Source of the DNA: Flavobacteriaceae bacterium
GTDB lineage: Bacteria; Bacteroidota; Bacteroidia; Flavobacteriales; Flavobacteriaceae
Direction of reading: 5' to 3'
NCBI GenBank assembly: GCA_947448525.1
Contig: CANFNV010000005.1
Coordinates: 1 to 64,000 of the forward strand
Length of the DNA: 64,000 nucleotides
Shown: one piece after another, positions 44,354 through 52,825 of the stretch
Layout of the letters: each line of letters starts with the position of its first letter
Numbering within the stretch: position 1 is the first letter of the stretch
Program-made: the position numbers and the translations under genes
The notes under the pieces: generated by a model
What the model was told of the DNA's origin: nothing
Database searches by the model: none
The model's input: only the letters and a program-made list of their open reading frames with translations

Positions 44354-44401
44354 ATTTGTAGGTACAAATGTATTATATATTTTCATTTGTATATACAAAT
44401 G
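44354..44401 (-). promoter_or_regulatory. MarR operon promoter with two operators
   Basis: ATTTGTA and TACAAAT arms form one operator at 44354-44369, and a perfect 18-base palindrome CATTTGTATATACAAATG forms the second at 44384-44401. On the minus strand TACATTTG (44372-44365) is a TAnnTTTG box inside the first operator, and a TTG (44397-44395) 22 bases upstream lies inside the second. Each operator thus covers one promoter element, a layout expected for autorepression by the MarR protein. Confidence 0.8.
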
Positions 44402-44483
44402 TGTGTTATTATTTTGTTAAGATTTTTTAAAATAAATATCGATTGATAATTCAGATTTGTTATTTTTGAAAAAAATACAAACG

Positions 44484-44804
44484 ATGAATTTATCTCAACA
44501 CGATTGGGCATTGAACCTTGAAGCTGAAACAAACGCCGTAATTCTTGATGTTAGAACAGAGGAAGAATGGAATGAAGGAATCATACCTAATGCAATTTTA
44601 AACGATATTTATAAAGGTCAAGGGTTTATTTATAGATTAGAAGAATTAGATAAAACTAAAAACTATTATGTTTATTGCAAAGCTGGGGGAAGAAGTGCAC
44701 AAGCATGCGGCATAATGAATCAAATGGGTTTTGAAAACACCTATAACCTTGAAGGGGGGTTTATGAATTGGGAAGGTGAAGTTGCATTTCCAGAGAATAA
44801 ATAA
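44484..44804 (+). CDS. Rhodanese-like sulfurtransferase domain protein
   Basis: I start this protein at the ATG at 44484 (106 residues); an earlier in-frame ATG at 44457 overlaps TATTTTTG at 44461-44468, a TAnnTTTG promoter box. The single rhodanese domain has the active loop YCKAGGRS with Cys65 and the opening VILDVRTEEEWNEGIIPNAI. It is cytoplasmic. Family members carry sulfane sulfur, for example from thiosulfate or between thiol carriers. It is divergent from the MarR operon and stands alone. Confidence 0.9.
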   Translation: MNLSQHDWALNLEAETNAVILDVRTEEEWNEGIIPNAILNDIYKGQGFIYRLEELDKTKNYYVYCKAGGRSAQACGIMNQMGFENTYNLEGGFMNWEGEVAFPENK

Positions 44805-44870
44805 TTTTTATTTGATATTAATAATACGTTTTGTGACACTATCAGGTAGTGCTTACTTAGAATTAGTAAA

Positions 44871-45629
44871 TTATTCTTCAAAATTACTTTTTAGAATATT
44901 TGCCAATCGCAATCCCGCTTTTTGAATTTGATTTTTAATTAATGTATAGTTAAGTTCTACATATTTTTCATCTACTGGATTGGTTGTTGCATATATTTTA
45001 TTTAAAAAATGTCTTGATTCCTTTGCCCAATCAACAATAGAGCCTGAGTTTAATTCTGTTAATTCTACGTCAGAATATATTTTATTTTTTAAACAATTTT
45101 TCAAGCTCAATCCTTTGTTTTCAATAATTCCGTAGTCAAATAATCCGTGTAAATTGGTTCTTTTTCCATTAAAATTTACTTGAAATGAGTTTCCGCCTTT
45201 GTCACTGGCATAGCCAACATGAAGAGGTTGGTGCAAATCGCCTATTAAATGAAATAAATAGCATAATTTTGTTTTAACTTCGTCTTTTGAGAAATCTTTA
45301 TAGTGCTTTAAATCTTTTAATACAGTTGTTAAAGTATTAATAATGTTATCGCAACACGTGTCCTTTACAGTTGTATTTTTATCAAAATTTACATAATGTA
45401 AAGATTTTAATTTATCATAGGAATGATCTTTTTTGATATCATCCATCCAATTGGCTGCTTGTTCAATACTCATCCCGTCAAGATAACTTAAAACTAGTTT
45501 TCTGGTTTTTTTATTTAATTGTTTAAATGCTATTTCAGCAACTAATTCATGTCCTTTTTCTCCCCAAGCAAATGTTTTTGTGGGTAGTATTAATAAAAAA
45601 AAGGCAATAAAAATAAGTATTTTTTTCAT
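44871..45629 (-). CDS. S1/P1-type zinc nuclease
   Basis: This 252-residue exported nuclease has a signal peptide ending TKTFA, which leaves Trp22 at the mature N terminus (WGEKGHELVAEIA). In S1/P1 nucleases that Trp is itself a zinc ligand. Other ligands lie in ANWMDDIKKDHSY, LHYVNFD and LFHLIGDLHQPLHVGYASDKGGNSF, so all three zinc sites look intact. These enzymes cut single-stranded DNA and RNA and remove 3' phosphates; here the likely role is phosphate or nucleotide scavenging outside the cytoplasm. It starts one base after the upstream permease-like gene. Confidence 0.92.
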   Translation of the reverse strand: MKKILIFIAFFLLILPTKTFAWGEKGHELVAEIAFKQLNKKTRKLVLSYLDGMSIEQAANWMDDIKKDHSYDKLKSLHYVNFDKNTTVKDTCCDNIINTLTTVLKDLKHYKDFSKDEVKTKLCYLFHLIGDLHQPLHVGYASDKGGNSFQVNFNGKRTNLHGLFDYGIIENKGLSLKNCLKNKIYSDVELTELNSGSIVDWAKESRHFLNKIYATTNPVDEKYVELNYTLIKNQIQKAGLRLANILKSNFEE

Positions 45630-45630
45630 T

Positions 45631-46029
45631 TTATTTATTTTGAACTATAAAATTTTCAATTTCTTCAACTTCTTCATCAATATATTCCTTTACCAATTCT
45701 GTAATTTCACTTTCAGTTTTTTTTTGCGTATTCAAAACCGAGTTATTTGCTTCTGTGTTTGAAGAAACTAATTCATTTAGCTTTAAATTGATTAAAATAG
45801 AATACCTATTAAATGATTTTTGAATAATAAACAAACTCAAAAATGTAATTCCAAAAATAATATCGCCAATATTTTGATGGCAATTATTTGACGAAAACAA
45901 ATTGGTTGACCACCAGTAAATTACCAGGCAAAGTGCTATTAGAAATGTGATGGAACTTCCTAATATTTTTGTTACTATTGCAGTTATATTTTCAAATCTT
46001 TTTTCAATTTTAACGGTATATTTTCTCAT
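45631..46029 (-). CDS. Low-affinity iron permease-like membrane protein
   Basis: This 132-residue protein has two transmembrane helices (about 20-37 and 49-68) followed by a cytoplasmic helical tail rich in Glu. The start MRKYTVKIEKRFENITAIVTKILGSSITFLIAL fits the small bacterial proteins of the low-affinity iron permease (Fet4-like) group. I chose the ATG at 46029, since the 11 residues before it in the longer frame do not fit the family. A transport role is not shown for these short forms. It is coupled to the S1/P1 nuclease gene with a one-base gap. Confidence 0.7.
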   Translation of the reverse strand: MRKYTVKIEKRFENITAIVTKILGSSITFLIALCLVIYWWSTNLFSSNNCHQNIGDIIFGITFLSLFIIQKSFNRYSILINLKLNELVSSNTEANNSVLNTQKKTESEITELVKEYIDEEVEEIENFIVQNK

Positions 46030-46171
46030 GGATAAAGCTTTGAATAATAATCTAAAATTCAAAGGTGGCGAGTATTTTTTTTAAAAGCTTACATATACAA
46101 TTTTATTAACAAAAATTTATTTAATATAGTTAAGAAACTCAGTTTGGATTTACTTAAACCACATTAAAAAA

Positions 46172-46195
46172 AAAGACCATTAAAGAACGGTCTTT
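46172..46195 (-). terminator. Rho-independent terminator after the coiled-coil protein gene
   Basis: AAAGACC (46172-46178) pairs with GGTCTTT (46189-46195); read on the minus strand the stem is followed by a long T run. It lies 6 bases after the stop of the gene at 46201-47136. Confidence 0.8.
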
Positions 46196-46200
46196 GTTGG

Positions 46201-47136
46201 TTATGCTTTTTTAGTTTTTAATTTAGATTTTGAATTTTCAACCTCTTTTTTGGCTTTCTCAAGTTCTTCTCTGGTTTTAATCATTTCCTCTTTTGCTTTC
46301 AACATCTCTTTTTTTGTTTGTTCAAAGTCGGATTTGGAATCTTGAAATCCTTCTTTTTCAGGGGTTAATTTATTAACTTGTCCTTGCAATTTTTGCATCT
46401 GCTTTTTATATTTTTCCAATCCTTCTTGACTTCTCAAATCAAAACTATCAGAATTATTATCGTTATTATTAAATCCTTCAATTTTGTTTTCACTTTTAAT
46501 TTTTTCTAGTTCTTCTAGTGAATAATCATCGCCTCCTTCGGTTACTATTCCATCTTCAATAACTAATGGTTTTTTTCCATCTTTTTTAATCATTATTTTT
46601 GATTTTGATTGCCCAAATTTTTCACTTTCATCAGGGAAACTAAAACTAAATGACTGAACTCCTTTGCCTCCTTCTTCCAATTGAAATTGTTTTAAAAGGT
46701 CTTGAGGATTACTAAAGCTATTTATAAAATCATTTCCAGCAAGTGAATTATTGCGTTCTTCTGGTTCTCCAAAACCAATTTCGTCTCCTTTTTTGAAGAA
46801 TTTAATAGTAGTAATTGGCTTTTGATTGTTGTATTCTAAAGAACCTTTATTCCCTTTTCTGTCATAATATTCCACTCTGATGCTGTTGATTTCTTCTTTT
46901 GAATTTCTTTTTATATTCTCATATTTAATAGTTATGCCCTTTTCAGACAACGCTTTGATATCGTCTTTCATTTCACTTTCAGGAGTGTTTTTATTCCAAG
47001 TCATAATGACATCGTCTTTATGAGAGTTATTATCCGAAAGTAAAAATTTATTTGTTTGAGAAAAAGATTTAAATTGAAATATTAAAGTACAAGCAATTGC
47101 CAATGTAAAGTTCCATAAAGTGCTGTTTCTTAACAT
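46201..47136 (-). CDS. Exported coiled-coil hypothetical protein
   Basis: This 311-residue protein has an N-terminal signal sequence (about 1-27, ending SFSQ), a central mixed region (about 40-200) with DDIKALSEKGITIKYENIKRNSKEEINSIRVEYYDRKG, and a C-terminal coiled coil (about 235-311) rich in Lys and Glu. The central part resembles the periplasmic region found in some M56/BlaR1-type proteins of Bacteroidetes, but the peptidase and membrane parts are absent here. A structural or regulatory role at the periplasm is possible. It stands alone, between a terminator and dnaX. Confidence 0.6.
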   Translation of the reverse strand: MLRNSTLWNFTLAIACTLIFQFKSFSQTNKFLLSDNNSHKDDVIMTWNKNTPESEMKDDIKALSEKGITIKYENIKRNSKEEINSIRVEYYDRKGNKGSLEYNNQKPITTIKFFKKGDEIGFGEPEERNNSLAGNDFINSFSNPQDLLKQFQLEEGGKGVQSFSFSFPDESEKFGQSKSKIMIKKDGKKPLVIEDGIVTEGGDDYSLEELEKIKSENKIEGFNNNDNNSDSFDLRSQEGLEKYKKQMQKLQGQVNKLTPEKEGFQDSKSDFEQTKKEMLKAKEEMIKTREELEKAKKEVENSKSKLKTKKA

Positions 47137-47319
47137 AATTTATTAGTATTAATATGATTTGTTGTTTTTAAATTCATTACAAATTTAAAAAGAGATTTTT
47201 TTTAAGAAAACGGTTTTACAAATTTTTAACTTTTTTTAAAAGACAAAATATTATATTTTTTGTTCAATATTATTTTGATTTCAGCAATACATAAACGATA
47301 CTAGTTGTTCGTGGTTTGG

Positions 47320-49070
47320 CTAAATCTCCAAATCAAATATTTTTTTCAATACTTCTAAATTCGGATTAATTTCATTAAGTCTGTTGTATTTATCTTGAGC
47401 TGTAAAGGCCGTTTTACTTTTAATTTTTTCATTCACAACAACTTCAATACTGATGTCGTGATTGTGCAAATGACCTTTTAAATATCCTAAAAGTTCATTT
47501 TTTTCTTTCTCAAAATCAATTTTAGATCCTTCGTTCGGTAATTCATATATAATTTTAAAACCTTCTAATTTAGGATCGCTAATTCGTAAAAGCGACGCCA
47601 TAATCATATGTCCTTTATCGTTCAATCGTTGGGCATATTTAAACCAAAATTCAAGCATTTCAGTTAGTGTAAAAGTTTCTGTAGGTAGACTTGTTTGTTC
47701 TTTTACAACTCCTTTTTGAGATTCAATAAGTTCTTTTTTAGCACGAATACTCGACAACGATAAAGCCGACACTTTTGTAGTGTTATTTGAAATATTTTTT
47801 GCTCCACCTTCTGAATCAACTACACTTTCTGATTTTTTGATAGAGGTAGTTATAATTTCTGTTACTTCTTCATTAAGCAAAGAAGCGGTAATTTCAATTT
47901 TAGGTTCATCGGATAGAGGAAGTTCTATTTTAGAAATTTGAGTTTCAACAATGGAATAACTGTTGTTTCTGAAATAGGTGGGTGGAATTATAAACGCAAC
48001 TTTTTTTTTTCTCCATCAAAGTTGATAGAGCACATTCGCATTAGCGTTAATTCAACCAGTAGGCGTTGATTTTGTGAGACCTTGAATTTTAAATCACAAT
48101 CATTGGCAATTTCAATTCCTTTCAACAAGAAATCTTGATTGCATTTTTGTGCTTGTTCACCATATAATTTTTGTGCTTGTTCACCAACTTCAAGTAAAAC
48201 TAAAGTTGCAGGATTTTTACAAACCAATAAGTCCCTAAAATGAGAAGCCAAACCTGAAATAAAATGATGTCCGTCAAATCCTTTTGCTAAAATATCATTA
48301 TAAGCGACCAAAATTTGTGGGATATTATTTTCCAAAATTAAATCGGTCACCTTAACGTAGGTTTCATAATCGAGCACATTTAAATTCTCTGTAACTGCTT
48401 GTCGGGTTAAATTAGTTCCGCAATAAGAAACGACACGATCAAAAATAGAAAGAGCATCGCGCATCGCACCATCAGCTTTCTGCGCAATAATGTGCAAAGC
48501 ATCGTCTTCAAATTGTATGCCTTGACTTTGCGCAACTTCTGCCAAGTGTTCTTTAGCATCTTTAACGGTAATACGTTTGAAATCAAATATTTGACAACGT
48601 GACAAAATTGTTGGAATTATTTTATGCTTTTCGGTTGTTGCTAATATAAAAATCGCATGTTTTGGAGGTTCTTCTAGTGTTTTCAAGAAAGCATTGAAAG
48701 CCGCTGAAGATAACATGTGAACCTCATCAATAATATATACTTTATACTTTCCTGTTTGAGGTGGTATTCGAACTTGGTCAATCAAACTGCGGATGTCATC
48801 TACAGAATTGTTTGAAGCAGCATCCAATTCAAAAACATTAAAGGTAAAATCTTCATTTGGATCGTCATAACCAGGTTGGTTAATTTTACGAGCTAAAATT
48901 CGTGCACAAGTAGTTTTACCAACACCTCTCGGACCTGTAAATAATAAAGCAGATGCCAAGTGATTAGTCTCAATAGCATTCAATAAAGTATTGGTGATGG
49001 ACTGTTGTCCAACAACATCTTTAAATGTTTGTGGACGATACTTTCGAGCTGATACTACAAATTGTTCCAT
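47320..49070 (-). CDS. dnaX: DNA polymerase III subunit gamma/tau, split by an A10 frameshift site
   Basis: The clamp-loader ATPase is encoded in two frames. Frame 1 (49070-47988, 360 residues) starts MEQFVVSARKYRPQTF and contains Walker A GPRGVGKT (46-53) and DEVH (115-118), ending EKKKLRL. Frame 2 (from about 48000 to 47320, 226 residues) begins VAFIIPPTYF and holds the tau C-terminal part (TLTEMLEFWFKYAQRLNDKG). They join at ten A's at 48010-48001, where a -1 slip or one added A would make a protein of about 583 residues. The zinc-binding cysteine module of other DnaX proteins is absent. I use the ATG at 49070, preceded by a TAnnTTTG box (49095-49088). Programmed slippage or a sequencing indel could explain the split. 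Confidence 0.88.
48000..48011 (-). other. Slippery A10 run in dnaX
   Basis: The coding strand reads GAAAAAAAAAAG at this site. In the first frame, translation ends seven codons later after a short KKKLRL tail; after a -1 shift, or insertion of one A, the frame stays open for 226 codons to a normal tau end. Ribosomal frameshifting (Escherichia coli) and transcriptional slippage on A9 (Thermus) are known ways to make two DnaX forms. In both of those the short form comes from the shift; here the long form would. Confidence 0.7.
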
Positions 49071-49087
49071 GAAATTTAATTGGATTA

Positions 49088-49118
49088 CAAATATAGATTG
49101 AATAATTACGAATTCCAA
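49088..49118 (-). promoter_or_regulatory. Promoter of dnaX
   Basis: On the minus strand, TTG at 49118-49116 is followed after 20 bases by TATATTTG at 49095-49088. The dnaX ATG follows 17 bases later. This supports the start at 49070 over an upstream in-frame ATG at 49145. Confidence 0.65.
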
Positions 49119-49171
49119 ATTATGAATTAGCAATTCAATTTGCAATTTACGATTCCTAATTCCTAATTGTT

Positions 49172-49179
49172 TACCTTTG
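49172..49179 (+). promoter_or_regulatory. -7 promoter box of rnpB
   Basis: TACCTTTG matches the TAnnTTTG box and ends 4 bases before the inferred 5' end of RNase P RNA, the expected distance to a transcript start. A matching TTG box at 17-23 bases upstream is not clear. Confidence 0.55.
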
Positions 49180-49183
49180 CAAT

Positions 49184-49496
49184 GCAGACCGCCTTATCGC
49201 TTTATTTTGAATTAATTTCGGAATAAAGAGGAAAGTCCGGACACCAAAGAGTAGCATAGCGGATAACATCCGTCGTTTTGAGTAATCAAAAAAGGACTAG
49301 TGCAACAGAAAGTATGTACAGATAATGCTGTAGTGAAACCAGGTAAACTCTATGCGGTGAAATTTCAAGTATATCGACATTTAAAGATGACTCGTCTGTT
49401 GTCGAAGGGTAGAAAGATGGAACTTGTGAGTAATTACAAGTCTAGATAAATGATAAGGCATCTTTATTGATGACAGAATCCGGCTTATAGGTCTGC
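49184..49496 (+). ncRNA. rnpB: RNase P RNA (class A)
   Basis: This is the catalytic RNA of RNase P, which trims tRNA 5' ends. Key conserved parts are visible: the 5' P1 strand GCAGACC, GAGGAAAGTCCGGAC near 49221-49235, ACAGAATCCGGCTTA near 49473-49487 and the 3' P1 strand GGTCTGC at 49490-49496, which pairs with the 5' strand. A T-rich tract follows. The length of about 313 bases is usual for a class A RNA with some short helices. Any open frame across it is a shadow. Confidence 0.93.
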
Positions 49497-49561
49497 TTTT
49501 TTTTAAAAATAAATTAATGTTCACTTTATAATTTTCATCGTAATTTTGAATTAAAAAGAAT

Positions 49562-50467
49562 ATGAAGGTACTAATTACAGGTGCAACTGGATTGATAGGA
49601 CAAGAGTTGTCAACATTGTTTTTAAAAAACAACCATATTGTTCATTATTTAACTACTTCTCCTTTAAAAATTAAAAATAAAGCCAATTATTGTGGTTTTT
49701 ATTGGAATCCTGAAGAAGGAAAAATTGATGAGAATTGCATTGAGGGTGTCGATGTAATTGTTCATTTGGCTGGGGCATCTATCTCAAAAAGATGGACATA
49801 TTCTTACAAACAAGAATTGATTGAAAGTCGTGTTTTATCAGCCAATTTACTATTCAATTTATTAAAAAAAAGGACAAATCAAGTCAAGCATTTTGTTTCA
49901 GCATCTGGAACCGCAATTTACCCCGATAGTTATGCTGCTGTTTACAACGAATCTTCAACTCAAATTGATCATACTTTTTTAGGAAACGTAGTTGTAAAAT
50001 GGGAGGAAAGTGCCGACCAATTTCACTTGTTACATTTGAAAGTGACCAAACTCAGAACTGGAGTGGTGTTTTCAGAAAAAGGAGGCGCCCTTATAGAAAT
50101 GATTAAACCAATTAAAATGTTTGTTGGTTCTGCCTTTGGTTCAGGAAAACAAATGCAATCTTGGATTCATTTAGCCGATGTTGCAAATTTGTATTATTTT
50201 GTAATTCAAAATCAAATAGAAGGAATTATAAATGCAGTTGCTCCAAATTCAATCTCCAATCAAGAGCTTACTAAAGCCATTGCAAAGCATTTAAAAAGAC
50301 CTTTGTTTCTTCCAAATACTCCTCAATTTGTAATGAAATTAATTTTAGGTGAAATGAGTATTTTGCTGTTTAATAACAAAAAAATTCTCCCAAAAAGGGC
50401 CCTCGAACTCGGATTTAAATTTAAATTTCCTCTGGCAGAAGAAGCACTTCAAAACATCATAAAATAA
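49562..50467 (+). CDS. NAD(P)-dependent epimerase-like protein (TIGR01777 family)
   Basis: This 301-residue short-chain dehydrogenase/epimerase fold protein has the nucleotide-binding GATGLIGQEL at residues 7-16, IVHLAGASISKRWT near 63-77, and the C-terminal DUF1731-type segment (ALELGFKFKFPLAEEALQNII). It belongs to the YfcH/SulA-related family, whose biochemical role is unknown. It stands alone between rnpB and a strong terminator. Confidence 0.9.
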   Translation: MKVLITGATGLIGQELSTLFLKNNHIVHYLTTSPLKIKNKANYCGFYWNPEEGKIDENCIEGVDVIVHLAGASISKRWTYSYKQELIESRVLSANLLFNLLKKRTNQVKHFVSASGTAIYPDSYAAVYNESSTQIDHTFLGNVVVKWEESADQFHLLHLKVTKLRTGVVFSEKGGALIEMIKPIKMFVGSAFGSGKQMQSWIHLADVANLYYFVIQNQIEGIINAVAPNSISNQELTKAIAKHLKRPLFLPNTPQFVMKLILGEMSILLFNNKKILPKRALELGFKFKFPLAEEALQNIIK

Positions 50468-50498
50468 AAAAAGTTCCAGTTATCGCTGGAACTTTTTT
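50466..50498 (+). terminator. Rho-independent terminator
   Basis: AAAAGTTCCAG pairs with CTGGAACTTTT around a short loop and is followed by T residues. It begins at the stop codon of the epimerase-like gene. Confidence 0.88.
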
Positions 50499-50798
50499 CA
50501 TAAATGAATTGTCTTGTCTTTCGACCAATTGTAACCTTTTATAATTCAAATGTACTTATAACTAAAACATAATAGTCTTAAAATTATATTAAAGTTTTTT
50601 AAAAGTATCACTACCGATAAATTTACTTTGCAGCTGTGCAATGTTTTTTTGTTGCATTATGGGAATTTGATTTTTATGTTTAAAAGCTTGAGAATTTGTA
50701 ATTTCTTTCTAAACTTTAAGTAATATCATGTGACAATTTGACATTTTAAAAGAAATGGCAGTACTTTTGCAAACAATTATTCGGAATTTAAACCTGAA
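50499..50798 (+). promoter_or_regulatory. Upstream region and promoter of grpE-dnaJ
   Basis: TTTG at 50737-50740 and TACTTTTG at 50762-50769 are about 21 bases apart and match the flavobacterial housekeeping promoter. No CIRCE-type inverted repeat (the HrcA operator) is seen in this gap, so heat control, if any, uses another route. The stretch 50499-50730 shows no other feature. Confidence 0.6.
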
Positions 50799-51401
50799 AT
50801 GAAAATCAAAAATATTTTTAAAAATAATAGCAAAATGAGTACTGAAAATACGGATAAAGAAATTCTTGAAAACGAAGTTGAAGCAACAAATCAATTGGAT
50901 GAAAATCAACAAGATATCTCTAATATCCATTTAGATAATGAAGAAGAATTAACTTCAGAACAAAAAATGGAAGCGGAATTGACAAATGAAAGAGATAAAT
51001 TTTTACGACTATTTGCTGAATTTGAAAATTACAAAAGAAGGACTTCAAAAGAAAGAATTGAGTTGTTTAAAACTGCCAATCAAGAAGTGCTTCAAGCCAT
51101 TTTGCCAGTTCTTGACGATTTTGACCGAGCAATTATTGAAATTTCAAAATCAGAAGATCAACTTTTATTAAAAGGAGTCGAATTAATTCATGAGAAACTT
51201 AAATCAACATTAGTTTCCAAAGGATTAGAAGAGGTTGAAGTACGTGCAGGAGATGCTTTTAATGCGGACTACGCAGAAGCTATTACCCAAATTCCTGCAC
51301 CAAATGATAAGTTAAAAGGAAAAATAGTTGATGTTCTTGAAAAAGGATATAAACTTGGCGATAAAATTATCCGTTTTCCAAAGGTTGTAATTGGACAATA
51401 A
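50799..51401 (+). CDS. grpE: Nucleotide exchange factor GrpE
   Basis: This is the co-chaperone that releases ADP from DnaK. The 200-residue protein has an acidic disordered N terminus (about 15-60), a long dimerising helix (about 60-100: ELTNERDKFLRLFAEFENYKRRTSKER) and the C-terminal beta-domain (VEVRAGDAFNADYAEAITQIPA ... VLEKGYKLGDKIIRFPKVVI). An in-frame ATG at 50835 (MSTENTDKE) is an equally reasonable start. It precedes dnaJ by 49 bases; dnaK is not in the window. Confidence 0.93.
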   Translation: MKIKNIFKNNSKMSTENTDKEILENEVEATNQLDENQQDISNIHLDNEEELTSEQKMEAELTNERDKFLRLFAEFENYKRRTSKERIELFKTANQEVLQAILPVLDDFDRAIIEISKSEDQLLLKGVELIHEKLKSTLVSKGLEEVEVRAGDAFNADYAEAITQIPAPNDKLKGKIVDVLEKGYKLGDKIIRFPKVVIGQ

Positions 51402-51450
51402 TTATTCGTAAAGGCGTGATTCATCACGTCTAATTTATATAACATAGACA

Positions 51451-52566
51451 ATGAAAAAAGATTTTTACGAAATATTAGGTATTACAAAATCTGCTAACGA
51501 AGCTGAAATTAAAAAGGCGTATCGAAAAAAAGCAATTGAATTTCATCCTGATAAAAACCCAGGTGATGCTGCTGCAGAAGAAAATTTTAAAAAAGCTGCT
51601 GAGGCCTATGAAGTATTGAGTGATCCTCAAAAGAAAGCCAAATACGACCAATACGGTCATCAAGCATTTGATGGTGCTAGTGGAGGTGGTGGTTTCGGAG
51701 GAAGTCACATGAATATGGATGATATTTTTAGCCAATTTGGTGATATTTTTGGCGGAGGTGGGTTTGGCGGTTTTGGCGGAAATTCTGGTGGTCAACGACG
51801 TGTTAAAGGAAGTAATCTGCGAATTAAAGTCAAATTAACTTTAGAAGAAATCGCTAATGGTGTGGAGAAAAAAGTTAAAGTAAAAAGAAAATCCCAGGCA
51901 CAAGGCGTAAAATATAGAACTTGTTCGGCTTGCAACGGACAAGGACAGGTTTTAAGAGTTACTAATACCATATTAGGTAGAATGCAAACAGCAACTACGT
52001 GTCCAACTTGTGGTGGTTCGGGTCAAACCATTGATAGTAAGCCCGCAAATGCAGATGCTCAAGGAATGATAATGGAAGACGAAACAGTTTCTATTAAAAT
52101 TCCTGCAGGTGTTGTTGACGGAATGCAATTAAAAGTTTCGGGTAAAGGAAATGATGCACCTGGAAATGGTGTGCCAGGAGATTTAATTGTAGCTATTGAA
52201 GAATTGGAACACGAATTTTTAAAACGTGAAGGTGAAAATCTTCATTTCGATTTATATATTAGTTTTCCCGAAGCCGCATTGGGTGTCTCTAAAGATATTG
52301 AAGCAGTAAACGGAAAAGTGAGAATTAAACTAGAAGAAGGAATCCAATCGGGTAAAATTCTTAGACTTAAAGGCAAGGGAATTCCGAGTTTAAATAGTTA
52401 CGGAAGTGGTGATTTATTGGTTCACGTTAATGTTTGGACACCTAAAACATTAACAAAAGAACAACGTCAATTTTTTGAAAGTTCAGTAGCTGACGAAAAT
52501 TTTATTCCAAATCCAGAAAAAACGGATAAATCTTTTTTCGAAAAAGTTAAAGATATGTTTTCGTAG
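51451..52566 (+). CDS. dnaJ: Chaperone DnaJ with a shortened zinc-finger region
   Basis: This 371-residue Hsp40 has a J domain (residues 1-70, with HPD in FHPDKNPGD), a Gly/Phe-rich linker (about 73-112), a central region, and the C-terminal substrate-binding domains (IKIPAGVVDGMQLKVSGKG ...). Normal DnaJ has four CxxCxGxG repeats binding two zinc ions. Here only two are present, CSACNGQG and CPTCGGSG, about 30 residues apart, so only one zinc site can form. This shortening also seems present in related flavobacteria as I recall them. It activates DnaK ATPase and delivers unfolded proteins. Confidence 0.93.
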   Translation: MKKDFYEILGITKSANEAEIKKAYRKKAIEFHPDKNPGDAAAEENFKKAAEAYEVLSDPQKKAKYDQYGHQAFDGASGGGGFGGSHMNMDDIFSQFGDIFGGGGFGGFGGNSGGQRRVKGSNLRIKVKLTLEEIANGVEKKVKVKRKSQAQGVKYRTCSACNGQGQVLRVTNTILGRMQTATTCPTCGGSGQTIDSKPANADAQGMIMEDETVSIKIPAGVVDGMQLKVSGKGNDAPGNGVPGDLIVAIEELEHEFLKREGENLHFDLYISFPEAALGVSKDIEAVNGKVRIKLEEGIQSGKILRLKGKGIPSLNSYGSGDLLVHVNVWTPKTLTKEQRQFFESSVADENFIPNPEKTDKSFFEKVKDMFS

Positions 52567-52633
52567 TTCTAAATTTTAATTACATTTGGATTTTACTTGG
52601 AAACAGGTAATTTATTTTTTTTATAAAATTTTT

Positions 52634-52667
52634 CCCATCCTTATGTCAAAATAAGGATGGGTTTTTT
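52634..52667 (+). terminator. Rho-independent terminator after dnaJ
   Basis: CCCATCCTTAT (52634-52644) pairs with ATAAGGATGGG (52651-52661), followed by six T's. It ends the grpE-dnaJ unit. Confidence 0.9.
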
Positions 52668-52825
52668 GTAACAAAACTATTCAGGTCTATACAAATTCAG
52701 TACTTTTACAACGACAATATCAATTATAATTTTAAAATTAAATGCACTTTTAATATTATGATTTAGATTAATAATTTTTAATTGAGATTGCAATTGATTT
52801 TTGATATTCAAATTAATAATAATTT

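Noticed and set aside
49381..49632. Open frame on the minus strand across the 3' half of RNase P RNA
   Set aside because: The region is explained by the conserved rnpB RNA and the start of the epimerase-like gene; the frame has no protein features.
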